Assembly (NCBI GenBank): GCA_036268295.1
Contig: DATAUK010000005.1
Coordinates: forward strand, 1-64,000
Direction of reading: 5' to 3'
Length of the DNA stretch: 64,000 bases
From: DATAUK01 sp036268295
Lineage (GTDB): Bacteria; Actinomycetota; Actinomycetes; JAFAQI01
Part shown: positions 24,706 through 33,160 of the stretch, one piece after another
Layout of the letters: each line of letters opens with the position of its first letter
Position numbering within the stretch: the stretch's first letter is position 1
The notes under the pieces: generated by a model
What the model saw: only the letters and a program-made list of their open reading frames with translations
Told to the model about the DNA's origin: nothing
Database searches by the model: none
Position numbers and translations under genes: made by a program

Positions 24706-25857
24706 CTACAGGCCGGGCAGAAGCGAGGACACGATCGGCAGCGGCGGCAGCGTGGGGAGCGGGTGCTTGTGGTGATGCACGCTGGTCGGCAGCACCGTAG
24801 GCAACAGTGACGTCGGGAGCGGCAGCACGGTCGGCAAGATCGTCGGGAGCTTCGTCGGCAGGATCGTCGGGAGTCCGCTCGGCAGCGACGGGTGCGAGTG
24901 GTTGGTCGCGCCGGACGTCGGCACGGTCACCGGGTTGGGCGGCGAGCCGTTGAGTCGTGAGTTGTTCGGTAGTGGCGTCGGCTTTGTCACCGGCCCCACC
25001 GTGTGCTGGCCCGGCGATGGCGACGTGCTGTGTCGCAGCGGCGGCAACACCGATCCGCCTGGCGAGACGACACATAGGACGCAGGCGTGGTTCGACACCT
25101 TCTCGACAGTGTTGACCACGCCGGTGAGCAGCTGGATCGACTGAGTGTCGGTGCTGCGAAGGGCGACCGGCAACGTCGGCGCGAGGCGCTGCAAACCGGC
25201 GATCTGCTCGCGGCTGAAGATCTCTAGATCGGCGAGCGGCACGAGCGACTTCGACGACATGTACGCCGCGATCAGGTCGTGGGTGCCGTCGGTGGTTTGG
25301 CTGTTCATCGCCGCCAGCGTCGAGGCCAGGTGCGAGGAGGTTGGCGGAAGTGCCTGAGCCTCGGCGAGCCGGGTGCGGGCGAACTCCAGGTGGCGGCGGC
25401 CCTTGCCAAGGTTGCCGCTCGCGGTCCACAGCTGCACGCCTTCGGTCGCGCGCTTGACGCCGTAGAACGGGTCACCAGGTAGTGATCGAGAGGCTGCGAC
25501 GCCGACGCCGACCAGCGACGTCACGATCGCCACACTGCCGGCGAGCGCGGCCACGCGTCGCTGGGCGCGGTATGCCACTGCCGTGCGCGCGCCGTTGCGT
25601 CCACGTCCGAGCGTGATCGCGGGCTCGACCGCCTGGACCGCCGCGACGGCGACCAGCCGCTGGCGCAGCGCGGCGCGGAAGGCCGGGTCGGGCGCAGCGG
25701 GTGCAGCGTGATCGCCGGCGGTGCGCAACGCGCTCGCCACCAGCATCATCGAGGCGATCGAGGCGTCGCCGGCGACCGCGGGCGAAGCGGATTCGAGCAG
25801 CCGGGCGAACTGCGCCTGCGCCCGATTGTTGCCCCGACCTGCCAGTCGCGGGCTCAT
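24706..25857 (-). CDS. RsbN-like membrane anti-sigma factor candidate (DUF5667 type)
   Basis: The 383-residue protein has a soluble N-terminal region (AQAQFARLLE ... PDPAFRAALRQRLVAVAA), one transmembrane helix (about 120-140, VAALAGSVAIVTSLVGVGVAA), the DUF5667 motif SLPGDPFYGVKRATEGVQL, a helical extracytoplasmic part, and a long Pro-rich tail with LPT-I-LPT repeats ending PLPIVSSLLPGL. It lies 82 bases downstream of the bldN-type sigma gene, as rsbN follows bldN in Streptomyces. I infer that the N-terminal region binds the sigma factor. The function of the Pro-rich outer tail, perhaps wall spanning, is unknown. Confidence 0.75.
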   Translation of the reverse strand: MSPRLAGRGNNRAQAQFARLLESASPAVAGDASIASMMLVASALRTAGDHAAPAAPDPAFRAALRQRLVAVAAVQAVEPAITLGRGRNGARTAVAYRAQRRVAALAGSVAIVTSLVGVGVAASRSLPGDPFYGVKRATEGVQLWTASGNLGKGRRHLEFARTRLAEAQALPPTSSHLASTLAAMNSQTTDGTHDLIAAYMSSKSLVPLADLEIFSREQIAGLQRLAPTLPVALRSTDTQSIQLLTGVVNTVEKVSNHACVLCVVSPGGSVLPPLRHSTSPSPGQHTVGPVTKPTPLPNNSRLNGSPPNPVTVPTSGATNHSHPSLPSGLPTILPTKLPTILPTVLPLPTSLLPTVLPTSVHHHKHPLPTLPPLPIVSSLLPGL

Positions 25858-25939
25858 TGGAGCGCCCCTGCCGGGCGCACCAATGCGCAGACGCGGACGT
25901 CATTGGATCGAGCCACCTCCGCCGTGCCGCGGTACGCGC

Positions 25940-26749
25940 TCATTGGACGAGGTCCGGTGGCAGCAGCCGGCCGAGGGCTTTGACCGCGCGGTATTGCAGC
26001 GCCTTGACCGAGCTGTCGTTCTTACCGAGGATCTTCGCGGTCTCGGCCACTGACATCCCCTGCAGGAAGCGCAGCACGATGCACTCCTGCTGTTCGGCAC
26101 CGAGTCGCTTGACGGCGTCGAGCAGGACCGCGTTGGTGATACCGGCGAGCACCTCCTCCTCCGGCCCGGCTGAGGACCGGTCGGCACCGGCTTCGATCAG
26201 GTCGGAGGTCGGTAGCTCGAGCTTGTAGCGGCTGGACTTGAAGTGGTCCGCGATCAGATTGCGCGCGATCGTCACGAGCCAGGCGCCAAAGTCTCGGCCT
26301 TGCCAGGTGAACGACGAGATCCGTCGCAGCGCCCGCAGGAAAGTCTCACTCGTGAGGTCCTCGGCGAGTGCAGCGTTGCCGACCCGGTAGGCGACGTAGC
26401 GGTGGACGACGTCGACGTAGCGGTCATAGAGCTGACCGAAGGCCTCGCCGTCGCCGGATTGTGCCGCCGTGAGCAGCGCCATCACGGTGGCCTGCTCGCC
26501 GTCGGGCGGCGTGGTCGGGGTGGGTAGCGGCTCGGTCGTCGACTCGATCGCGGGAGCGCCGGGCTGTGCCATCGGCGGCGCGGCCACGATGGTCGCCGCG
26601 GTGCTGTGGCGCGCGATTGAACGGTAGGCGACCCGTTCGAAGCTGTTTATGCTGAACGGATCGCGAGCGACCGCCACCGCGACCCGCAGCGCTGCAAGCC
26701 CGTCGGGATCAACCAAGTGGCGCGACGAAGGCGGCGCGCTCAGTTGCAC
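25940..26749 (-). CDS. bldN: BldN-type ECF sigma factor with N-terminal extension
   Basis: Region 2 (GEAFGQLYDRYVDVVHRYV, AEDLTSETFLRALRRIS, FTWQGRDFGAWLVTIARNL) and region 4 (LGAEQQECIVLRFLQGMSV, then KALQYRAVKAL) match Streptomyces BldN closely. I chose GTG 26749, behind GGAG, rather than the inner ATG 26572. The extra residues contain LVDPDGLAALRVAV, which resembles the start of Streptomyces pro-BldN, and the 269-residue length is nearly the same as BldN (about 266). In Streptomyces this extension is removed to mature the factor, and BldN drives chaplin and rodlin genes in aerial growth. The rsbN-like gene follows. Confidence 0.88.
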   Translation of the reverse strand: MQLSAPPSSRHLVDPDGLAALRVAVAVARDPFSINSFERVAYRSIARHSTAATIVAAPPMAQPGAPAIESTTEPLPTPTTPPDGEQATVMALLTAAQSGDGEAFGQLYDRYVDVVHRYVAYRVGNAALAEDLTSETFLRALRRISSFTWQGRDFGAWLVTIARNLIADHFKSSRYKLELPTSDLIEAGADRSSAGPEEEVLAGITNAVLLDAVKRLGAEQQECIVLRFLQGMSVAETAKILGKNDSSVKALQYRAVKALGRLLPPDLVQ

Positions 26750-27011
26750 GGGTGCTCCAACGTCGACGGGAATCTGGGCGAGTCGCGGGCTACCTGTTAT
26801 GACACACCGGACGAACCGGACATGGCTATGACGAATTCGGGCTATTTCCACCCTAGTTCGCATCTTTCCGACGTCCGGTTGACCGGTCGGAGACCGCGGA
26901 TCGCTCCGCAGCATCATGGATGTGCCCAGCCGCGAATCCGCTCAAACTCGGTACGGTTCCAGCGTCGCGGGCGGCGTCAGTGGGTGCTTGCAAGTGTGAA
27001 ACACTGCGGCC
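26750..27011. other. Divergent regulatory spacer between bldN and the acyl-CoA ligase gene
   Basis: This 262-base gap has no supported gene. Next to the ligase start it contains AGTGT-GAA-ACACT (26993-27005), a 13-bp palindrome ending seven bases before the ATG, which could be an operator. Toward bldN it holds the GGAG ribosome site. I see no certain -10/-35 pair for bldN. Confidence 0.45.
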
Positions 27012-28526
27012 ATGGCAGCGGTCAACCTTGCCGACCTGGTGCGGGCTGCGGCATCACAAGAACCGGCCAAGCCTGCGCTGATCGAGGATGACCTCACGGT
27101 GACCTGGTCGGAGCTCGACGAACTGATCGACCGCGCCGTCGCCGGCTTCGTCACGTCCGGTCGCACCCGCGGCGATCGGGTCGGGATCCTGCTCCCGAAC
27201 AGCGTGGAGTTCGCGGTCGCCTACTTCGCGGTGCTGCGAGCCGGGATGGTTGCCGTACCGTTCAACACCGCCTATACCAACTCCGAGCTCAGCTACCAGC
27301 TCGCCGACGCGTCGGTGGCGGTTGTGGTCACCGACCCGGCGTATGTCGACCTGTTGCCGCCGCACGACGGGCCGGACCCGATTGTGGTCGGCGCGACGAG
27401 CGGATCGTCGTGGGAGCAGCTATTGGCCTCGGGGGATCCGGACTCAGTCGACCGCGATGCGGCGCCGGCCGGCGGCGAGGATCTCGCGCTGCTGCTCTAC
27501 ACCTCAGGCACCTCGGGCCGGCCCCGGGGCGCCATGCTCAGCCACCGGGCGCTGCTCGCCAACCTCGAACAGCTCGTCGCGATCGATCCGCCCGTCGTCG
27601 AGGCGGACGACCGGGTGCTTCTCGTGCTGCCGCTGTTCCATGTCTACGGCCTTAATGCCGGGCTCGGCCTGGTGGCCAGGACCGGCTCGACCGGCGTGCT
27701 CGCGCGGCGGTTCGACCCGGTCGAGACGCTCGCCGTGGTGCGGGACGAGCAGATCAGCTGCATCGTCGGCGCACCGCCGATGTTTGTGGCGTGGTCGATG
27801 CTGCCCGACCTCGGCGAGAGCCTCGGACAGGTGCGGCTGATGCTCTCCGGCGCTGCGCCACTGCCGATCGCGGTGCTCTCGACCGTGCTCGAGACCACCG
27901 GTCATCACATCTTCGAGGGCTACGGCCTGACCGAGACCGCGCCGGTGCTTACCACGACGCTGTGCAGCCCGGTGCCCAAGCCGGGAAGCGTCGGCCGGCC
28001 GGTGCCAGGGGTATCGGTCAAGATCCTGGTCGAGGACGAGGATGACGACGAGGTCGACGGGGATGATCCCGGCGAGCTGATCGTGCATGGCGACAACCTG
28101 TTCTCCGGCTACTGGCCTGATGGTGAGGGCGGTCCCGATGCCGACGGCTGGTTCAACACTGGCGACATTGCCTACGCCGACTCCGACGGCGACCTGTTCC
28201 TCGTCGACCGCACCCGGGAGCTGATCCTGGTCAGCGGTTTCAACGTTTATCCCCGCGAGGTCGAGGACGTGTTGCTCGGCCACGATGCGGTGGCTGAGGT
28301 GGCGGTCATCGGAGCTCCGCATCCGTACACCGGCGAGACCGTCAAGGCGCTCGTCGTGCTCAGCGATGGCACCGAGGTCAGCGCCGACGACCTGATCGAC
28401 CACGCCGCAGCCCGGCTGGCCCGCTTCAAGTGTCCGACCGTGGTCGAGTTCGTCGAGACGTTGCCGCACTCGTTGACCGGCAAAGTCGCCAAAGGCCGGC
28501 TTCGGGCGCGGCAGCCGGAGCAGTGA
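27012..28526 (+). CDS. AMP-binding acyl-CoA synthetase/ligase
   Basis: This 504-residue ANL-family enzyme activates a carboxylate with ATP and CoA. It carries the P-loop LLYTSGTSGRPRGAMLSH, the A5-like FEGYGLTETAPVL, DGWFNTGDIAY, DRTRELILVSGFNVYPREVE, and the C-terminal catalytic Lys in LTGKVAKGRL. The size and pattern fit fatty or medium-chain acyl-CoA ligases, but the acid is not predictable. An Asp/Glu-rich loop (EDEDDDEVDGDDPGE) is unusually acidic. The stop overlaps the glutaredoxin-like gene. Confidence 0.9.
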   Translation: MAAVNLADLVRAAASQEPAKPALIEDDLTVTWSELDELIDRAVAGFVTSGRTRGDRVGILLPNSVEFAVAYFAVLRAGMVAVPFNTAYTNSELSYQLADASVAVVVTDPAYVDLLPPHDGPDPIVVGATSGSSWEQLLASGDPDSVDRDAAPAGGEDLALLLYTSGTSGRPRGAMLSHRALLANLEQLVAIDPPVVEADDRVLLVLPLFHVYGLNAGLGLVARTGSTGVLARRFDPVETLAVVRDEQISCIVGAPPMFVAWSMLPDLGESLGQVRLMLSGAAPLPIAVLSTVLETTGHHIFEGYGLTETAPVLTTTLCSPVPKPGSVGRPVPGVSVKILVEDEDDDEVDGDDPGELIVHGDNLFSGYWPDGEGGPDADGWFNTGDIAYADSDGDLFLVDRTRELILVSGFNVYPREVEDVLLGHDAVAEVAVIGAPHPYTGETVKALVVLSDGTEVSADDLIDHAAARLARFKCPTVVEFVETLPHSLTGKVAKGRLRARQPEQ

Positions 28527-28771
28527 GGCCGGATGAGGCACGGGTCGTGGTGCTCGTCACCGAGGGCTGCCATCTCTGTGAGGACGCCTGCGCGGTCGTC
28601 GCATCGGTGTGCGAGCAGACCGGTCAGGTTTGGGCCGCCCGCGATCTGGCTGGCTGTGACGAGGCCACCCAGATGCGCTGGCGGGAATACGTCCCCGTCG
28701 TACTCATAGCCGGCGAGGTCCACGACATCTTCCGGGTCACCCCCGACCGGCTGCGAGCCGCTCTGACGTAG
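28523..28771 (+). CDS. Glutaredoxin/thioredoxin-like protein (DUF836 type)
   Basis: The 82-residue protein has the thioredoxin-fold start VVVLVTEGCHLCEDACAVV with a CHLC redox pair, then VWAARDLAGCDEATQMRWREYVPVVLIAGEVHDIFRV with the cis-Pro loop. A similar small gene lies just before hemA in mycobacteria (Rv0508). The GTG at 28523 overlaps the upstream stop (GTGA). It probably acts as a cytosolic thiol reductase; its partner is unknown. Confidence 0.8.
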   Translation: MRPDEARVVVLVTEGCHLCEDACAVVASVCEQTGQVWAARDLAGCDEATQMRWREYVPVVLIAGEVHDIFRVTPDRLRAALT

Positions 28772-28780
28772 CGCAGTCGG

Positions 28781-29980
28781 TCAGTCGGTGGCGGCCTCGG
28801 CCTGGGCCAGCCATTCGCGCTGGGTGCTCAGGCTCGCCTGGGTCTCAGCAGCCAGCTTGTCATCGCCGGCCGCCTGCGCGCGGCCGAGCCGAGCTTCGAG
28901 CTTGCCGACCGACTCACGCAGCCGGATGATCAGCGGCGACTCCGTGACGATGACGGTCCGGCCGGCGGCGGTCGCCTCACGGATGCCGCGCTCGACCTCG
29001 GCGAGCCGATCTTCGAGCTTGTCCTTGGCGTCGCGGGGGACGTGCCCGATCTTCTCCCAGCGGTCATGGATCGAACGCAGCCGCTTGCGGGCGCCATCGG
29101 GGTCGGCGCTGGCGTCCAGCGCCTCAGCTTCGGCGATCAGTGCCTTCTTGGCGTCGAGGTTGGTGTTGAGCTCGGAGTCACGCTTGGCCAGCGTCTCCGA
29201 ACGGCGGGTGAAGAACGCGTCCTGGGCGGTCTTGAAGCGCTGCCACAGCTCTTCCTCGGCGTCACGCGCGGCCCGCCCGGCCGCCTTCCACTCGGCCATC
29301 ATGTCGCGGAACCGGCGAGCGGTCGGCGTCCACTCGGTCGAGGTGGCGAGCTTCTCAGCCTCGCCGGCGAGCTTGGTCTTGCGCTCCGCCGCGACACCAC
29401 GCTGCTCCTCGACCGCGGCGAAATGCGCCCGCCGCCGCGAGTCGAACTGGCGCCGCGCCTGCGAGAGCTGCTCCCAGAGCTTCGCGTCGGTCTTGCGATC
29501 GACGCCGCGGATCGCCTTCCACTCCTCGACGATCGCGCGGTAGCGCTCGCCGCTGACCTTCCAGCTGTTGCTGGTCGAGAGCTTCTGCGCCTCGGCGACG
29601 AGCGCCCGCTTCTGATCGGCGGCCGCCGCGGCCGCGGCCGAACGCTGCTTGGCGCGCGCGGCTTGGCGCTCGGCGATCGTGGCGAGCACACCGTCGAGCC
29701 GAGTCATCAGGGCGTCGAGATCTCCCATCGCCGCGGCTGACGGGATGACCTCCTTGAGCTTGCGGGCGGCGGTTCCGACTGCTGTCGGGTCGCTGGCGCT
29801 CGACTTCGCCCGGCCCTCGAGCAGCCCGACCTCGGCGGCAAGCTCGGCGTAACGGCGGGCGTAGAACTCGATGCCGTCCTCGGGTGGTCCGGCATGCCAT
29901 GACCCGATCACCCGCTCGCCGTCAGCGGTGCGGAGATAGACCGTGCCGTCATCGTCGATGCGGCCCCACTCGTTGCTCAT
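28781..29980 (-). CDS. DUF349 repeat protein
   Basis: The roughly 399-residue protein is mostly helical and charged and contains several DUF349 units, each with a W-x-x-I/A-G or W-K-A core (YRAIVEEWKAIRGVDRKTD, FRDMMAEWKAAGRAARD, IHDRWEKIGHVPRDAKD). A coiled-coil C-terminus follows (LRESVGKLEARLGRAQAAGD). The N-terminus (WGRIDDDGTVYLRTADGERVIGSW) is the usual actinobacterial start. Its role is unknown; some relatives are linked to nucleoid or DNA-damage phenotypes. ATG 29980 and GTG 29986 are both plausible. The stop is nine bases from the convergent glutaredoxin-like gene. Confidence 0.83.
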   Translation of the reverse strand: MSNEWGRIDDDGTVYLRTADGERVIGSWHAGPPEDGIEFYARRYAELAAEVGLLEGRAKSSASDPTAVGTAARKLKEVIPSAAAMGDLDALMTRLDGVLATIAERQAARAKQRSAAAAAAADQKRALVAEAQKLSTSNSWKVSGERYRAIVEEWKAIRGVDRKTDAKLWEQLSQARRQFDSRRRAHFAAVEEQRGVAAERKTKLAGEAEKLATSTEWTPTARRFRDMMAEWKAAGRAARDAEEELWQRFKTAQDAFFTRRSETLAKRDSELNTNLDAKKALIAEAEALDASADPDGARKRLRSIHDRWEKIGHVPRDAKDKLEDRLAEVERGIREATAAGRTVIVTESPLIIRLRESVGKLEARLGRAQAAGDDKLAAETQASLSTQREWLAQAEAATD

Positions 29981-30050
29981 CGTCACGAATCCTCACATGG
30001 TTGGGCCAACTGCGCGATGCGTACGCCGGTTTCACAAGCGCACTACCGTT

Positions 30051-30080
30051 TTGTGCACTTCTTCACAAGCGCGTTACAGT
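30051..30080 (+). promoter_or_regulatory. rex promoter with overlapping Rex operator
   Basis: TTGTGCACTTCTTCACAA (30051-30068) matches the Rex operator form TTGTG-n8-CACAA. It overlaps a possible -35 box (TTGTGC, 30051-30056) that lies 18 bases from TACAGT (30075-30080), so bound Rex would block RNA polymerase. An extra TTCACAAGCGC copy lies at 30031-30041, 31 bases before the identical string at 30062. Autoregulation of rex-hem is known in Streptomyces. Confidence 0.72.
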
Positions 30081-30133
30081 CGGATTCCCGGTGCACCGTT
30101 TCGGGCGCCAGCGCAGGTGAGTAGGAGGTCGGC

Positions 30134-30829
30134 ATGACGATGACGCCGACCCGTGGCTCGGATTCGGGACATCGCGGCGGTCGCCGTACCGCGATCTCCG
30201 AGGCGACAGTGGCGCGGCTGCCGTTATATCTGCGGGTGCTCACCTCGCTCGCGGAATCGGGCGTCTCGACGGTGTCCTCCGACGTACTCGCCGAAGCGGC
30301 CGGTGTCGGCCCGGCGAAGCTTCGCAAGGACCTCTCGCATCTCGGGTCCTACGGCACCCGCGGGGTTGGGTACGACGTGGACTTTCTCGTCTACCAGATC
30401 TCGCGCGCCCTGGGGCTCACCCAGCACTACAGCGTGGTCATCATCGGGGTCGGCAACCTCGGCCAGGCACTTGCCGGTTACGGCGGCTTCGGCACCCGCG
30501 GCTTCAAGGTGGCCGGCCTGGTGGATTCCGACCGCAGCCGGGTCGGTTCGGTGATCGCCGGCGTCGAGGTGCGTCATGTCGACGAGCTCGAGCAGATCGT
30601 CGCCGAGCACGACGTCTCGATCGGTGTCATCGCCACGCCGGCATCGGCGGCGCAGGATGTTTGCGAGCGGCTGGTCGGCGCCGGCGTGACCAGCGTGCTG
30701 AACTTCGCGCCGGTCGTGCTCTCGGTGCCGGCCGGCGTCGACGTCCGGAAGGTCGACCTCTCGATCGAGCTGCAGATCCTGGCCTTCCACGAGCAGCGCA
30801 AGTCGCTGGTCGAGCAGGAGACCGCATGA
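30134..30829 (+). CDS. rex: Redox-sensing transcriptional repressor Rex
   Basis: Rex senses the NADH/NAD+ ratio and represses respiratory genes when NADH is low. The 231-residue protein has an N-terminal winged helix (ATVARLPLYLRVLTSL, SSDVLAEAAGVGPAKLRKDLSHLGSYGTRGVGYDV) and a Rossmann domain (YSVVIIGVGNLGQALAGYGGF), ending in the swapped helix. The ATG at 30134 follows GTAGGAGG. It is first in the rex-hemA-hemC-hemD-hemB run, as in Streptomyces, and its own promoter carries a matching operator. Confidence 0.96.
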   Translation: MTMTPTRGSDSGHRGGRRTAISEATVARLPLYLRVLTSLAESGVSTVSSDVLAEAAGVGPAKLRKDLSHLGSYGTRGVGYDVDFLVYQISRALGLTQHYSVVIIGVGNLGQALAGYGGFGTRGFKVAGLVDSDRSRVGSVIAGVEVRHVDELEQIVAEHDVSIGVIATPASAAQDVCERLVGAGVTSVLNFAPVVLSVPAGVDVRKVDLSIELQILAFHEQRKSLVEQETA

Positions 30830-30848
30830 GACTCCCTGGGTCAACCGC

Positions 30849-32186
30849 ATGAGCCTGCTCGCGATTGGGCTCTCGCACCGCTCGACTCCGGTCGAGCTGC
30901 TGGAGCGGGTCGTCATAGACACCGACCAGATCGCCAAGCTGCTTGCCGACCTTGTTGGCTCGGAGCATGTCGGCGAGGCATTGGTGATCGCGACCTGCAA
31001 CCGGATCGAGATCCACGCCGAGGTCGAGAAGTTCCACGGCGGGGTGCAGGAGGTCAGCGAGCAGCTGGCCAAGCACACCGGCGTCGACCTCGAGACGCTG
31101 ACCGAGCACCTCTACGTCCACTACGAGGACCGGGCGGTGCAACACCTGTTCGCGGTCGCGGCCGGTCTCGACTCGATGGTGGTCGGCGAGCAGCAGATCC
31201 TCGGCCAGCTCCGCACCGCGCTGAACCTGGCGCGCGCCGAGAAGACCGTCGGCCGTTCGCTCGGTACGGTCGTCGACGCGGCGATTCGAGTTGGCAGGCG
31301 GGCGCACACCGAGACCGGCATCGACCGGGCCGGCCGTTCGCTGGTCTCGGTCGGGGTCAGCCTTGCCGCTGGTGCCGTCGGCGAGCTCGCCGGCAAACAT
31401 GCCGTTGTCGTCGGCGCCGGCTCGATGAGCGCGCTTGCCGCGACCGAGCTGCGCAGCCGGGGTGTCGGTCGGCTGAGCATCGTCAACCGAACGCTTGGCC
31501 ATGCCGAGCGGCTGGCGGGACAGGTCGGGGGCGACGCACTGCCGCTCGAGGTGCTCGACGCCGCGATCGCGGACGCCGATGTCGTCGTGTCGTGTACCGG
31601 CGCCGTCGGCACGGTGATCAGTGCGGCAGCACTGCGCGACCGGGGCGGCCGTCCGGTGTTCGTCCTCGATCTCGCGCTGCCGCGTGACGTGGCCTCGGCG
31701 GCGTCGTCGCTGCCGGACGTCACGATCGCCGACCTCGACGCGCTCGGCGCGGTGCTCGAAGCTGCCGAGGTGACGGCGGAGGTCGAAGCGGTCCGGCGAA
31801 TCATCACCGACGAGGTCGGTGCCTACCTCGCGCGCCAGCGTGCCGACCGGGTTGCGCCGACTGTGGTCGCGCTTCGGACCCGCGCGCAGCAGGTGGTCGA
31901 TGTCGAGATGAGCCGGCTGCTTGCGCGCCTGCCCGATGCCGATGACGCGCTGATTCGAGAGCTGCGTACGACGGTCGAACGGGTCGTCGACAAGCTGCTC
32001 CACGCGCCGACGGTGCGGGTCAAGGAGCTGGCCGAATCGCCGGGTGGCGACTCGTACGCCGAAGCGCTGCGGGAGCTTTTTGCTCTCGATCCATCCGCGA
32101 CCACCGCGGTCGCCCGCGCGGCAGTCGTCGTCGACCTCGACGTACAGGGCATGGTTGACGGCGATCCGCTGGACGCCGAGTCATGA
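30849..32186 (+). CDS. hemA: Glutamyl-tRNA reductase
   Basis: HemA reduces glutamyl-tRNA to glutamate-1-semialdehyde with NADPH, the first committed step of tetrapyrrole synthesis by the C5 route. The 445-residue protein has the catalytic Cys50 in IATCNRIEIHA, FAVAAGLDSMVVGEQQILGQ, the NADPH site HAVVVGAGSMSALAATEL, VVSCTGAVG, and the C-terminal dimerisation helices. It follows rex by 19 bases and overlaps hemC by ATGA. Confidence 0.97.
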   Translation: MSLLAIGLSHRSTPVELLERVVIDTDQIAKLLADLVGSEHVGEALVIATCNRIEIHAEVEKFHGGVQEVSEQLAKHTGVDLETLTEHLYVHYEDRAVQHLFAVAAGLDSMVVGEQQILGQLRTALNLARAEKTVGRSLGTVVDAAIRVGRRAHTETGIDRAGRSLVSVGVSLAAGAVGELAGKHAVVVGAGSMSALAATELRSRGVGRLSIVNRTLGHAERLAGQVGGDALPLEVLDAAIADADVVVSCTGAVGTVISAAALRDRGGRPVFVLDLALPRDVASAASSLPDVTIADLDALGAVLEAAEVTAEVEAVRRIITDEVGAYLARQRADRVAPTVVALRTRAQQVVDVEMSRLLARLPDADDALIRELRTTVERVVDKLLHAPTVRVKELAESPGGDSYAEALRELFALDPSATTAVARAAVVVDLDVQGMVDGDPLDAES

Positions 32187-33160
32187 CCGCGGTTGGGTCA
32201 CGAACCTTGCGAATCGGCACCCGGCGCTCCGCGCTCGCGCTGGCGCAGACCGGCGGGGTCGCGCAGGTGCTGAGGGCGGCCGGCCATCAGGTCGAGCTGA
32301 TCGAGGTGGAGACCGAAGGCGACCGATCGAGGGCGGCCGTCGAGCAGATGGGATCCACCGGGGTCTTCGTCACGGAGCTGCGTCAGCGGCTCCTCGCCGG
32401 CGACGTGGATGTCGCCGTGCACTCGTTCAAGGATCTGCCGACGCAGCCGCCCAAAGGCATCGTCCTTGCCGCGGTGCCGCCACGTGCTGACCCGCGGGAT
32501 GCGCTGGTCTCCCGCGCCGGCCTCGATCTTGCCCAGCTGCCGGCCGGTGCGCGGGTCGGCACCGGATCACCGCGCCGAGCCGCGCAGCTTCGAGCGCTCG
32601 GCTTCGGGCTCGAGGTCGAGCCGATCCGGGGCAACGTCGACACCCGGCTACGTCGGGTGGCCGACGGCGATTTCGACGCCGTTGTCGTTGCCGCCGCAGG
32701 TTTGGCACGCCTCGGCCGGCTGGATGAGGTCAGCGAGATTCTCGACCCCGGACAGATGCTGCCGGCGCCGGCCCAGGGTGCCCTCGCGGTCGAGTGCCGC
32801 TCCGATGACAGCGAGCTGGTCGGCGCAGTGTCCGAGGCACTCGACGACCCGGTTACTCGCTCTGCTGTCGCCGCCGAGCGGGCATTGCTTGCGACCCTCG
32901 AAGCCGGTTGCTCGGCGCCGGTCGGCGCCCTTGCCGACGTCTCCGAGGCCGATGACGGCACCGATGAGATCTATCTGCGTGCCGTCGTCGTCTCGCTGGA
33001 CGGTGAGCGCAGCATCCGGCTCTCCGTCACCGGGCCGGCAACCGAGGCGCAAGAGCTCGGCAACCGGTTGGCGGCCGACCTGTTGGCGGCCGGTGCCGCC
33101 GAGTTGATGGCGAACCACCCCAAGGTCAACAGCACAGAGATGATCGGAGATCCAACGTGA
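32183..33160 (+). CDS. hemC: Hydroxymethylbilane synthase (porphobilinogen deaminase)
   Basis: HemC joins four porphobilinogens into hydroxymethylbilane. The 325-residue protein starts LRIGTRRSALALAQ, has VHSFKDLPTQPPKG with the catalytic Asp, GTGSPRRAAQL, LPAPAQGALAVECR, and the dipyrromethane-cofactor Cys243 in LEAGCSAPVGA. It overlaps both neighbours by four bases, so the heme genes are translationally coupled. Confidence 0.97.
   Translation: MTAVGSRTLRIGTRRSALALAQTGGVAQVLRAAGHQVELIEVETEGDRSRAAVEQMGSTGVFVTELRQRLLAGDVDVAVHSFKDLPTQPPKGIVLAAVPPRADPRDALVSRAGLDLAQLPAGARVGTGSPRRAAQLRALGFGLEVEPIRGNVDTRLRRVADGDFDAVVVAAAGLARLGRLDEVSEILDPGQMLPAPAQGALAVECRSDDSELVGAVSEALDDPVTRSAVAAERALLATLEAGCSAPVGALADVSEADDGTDEIYLRAVVVSLDGERSIRLSVTGPATEAQELGNRLAADLLAAGAAELMANHPKVNSTEMIGDPT

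Noticed and set aside
26572..26572. ATG 26572 as the bldN start
   Set aside because: It would remove the segment resembling the Streptomyces BldN pro-sequence; GTG 26749 has a GGAG site and gives the expected length.
30818..30852. Short duplicated ACCGCATGAG around the rex stop and hemA start
   Set aside because: Ten bases at a gene junction may be chance; it provides two start-like ATGs but only the second leads hemA.
30627..32003. A 458-codon minus-strand frame opposite hemA
   Set aside because: It is a shadow of hemA; composition is Arg/Asp/His-biased and no motif is seen.
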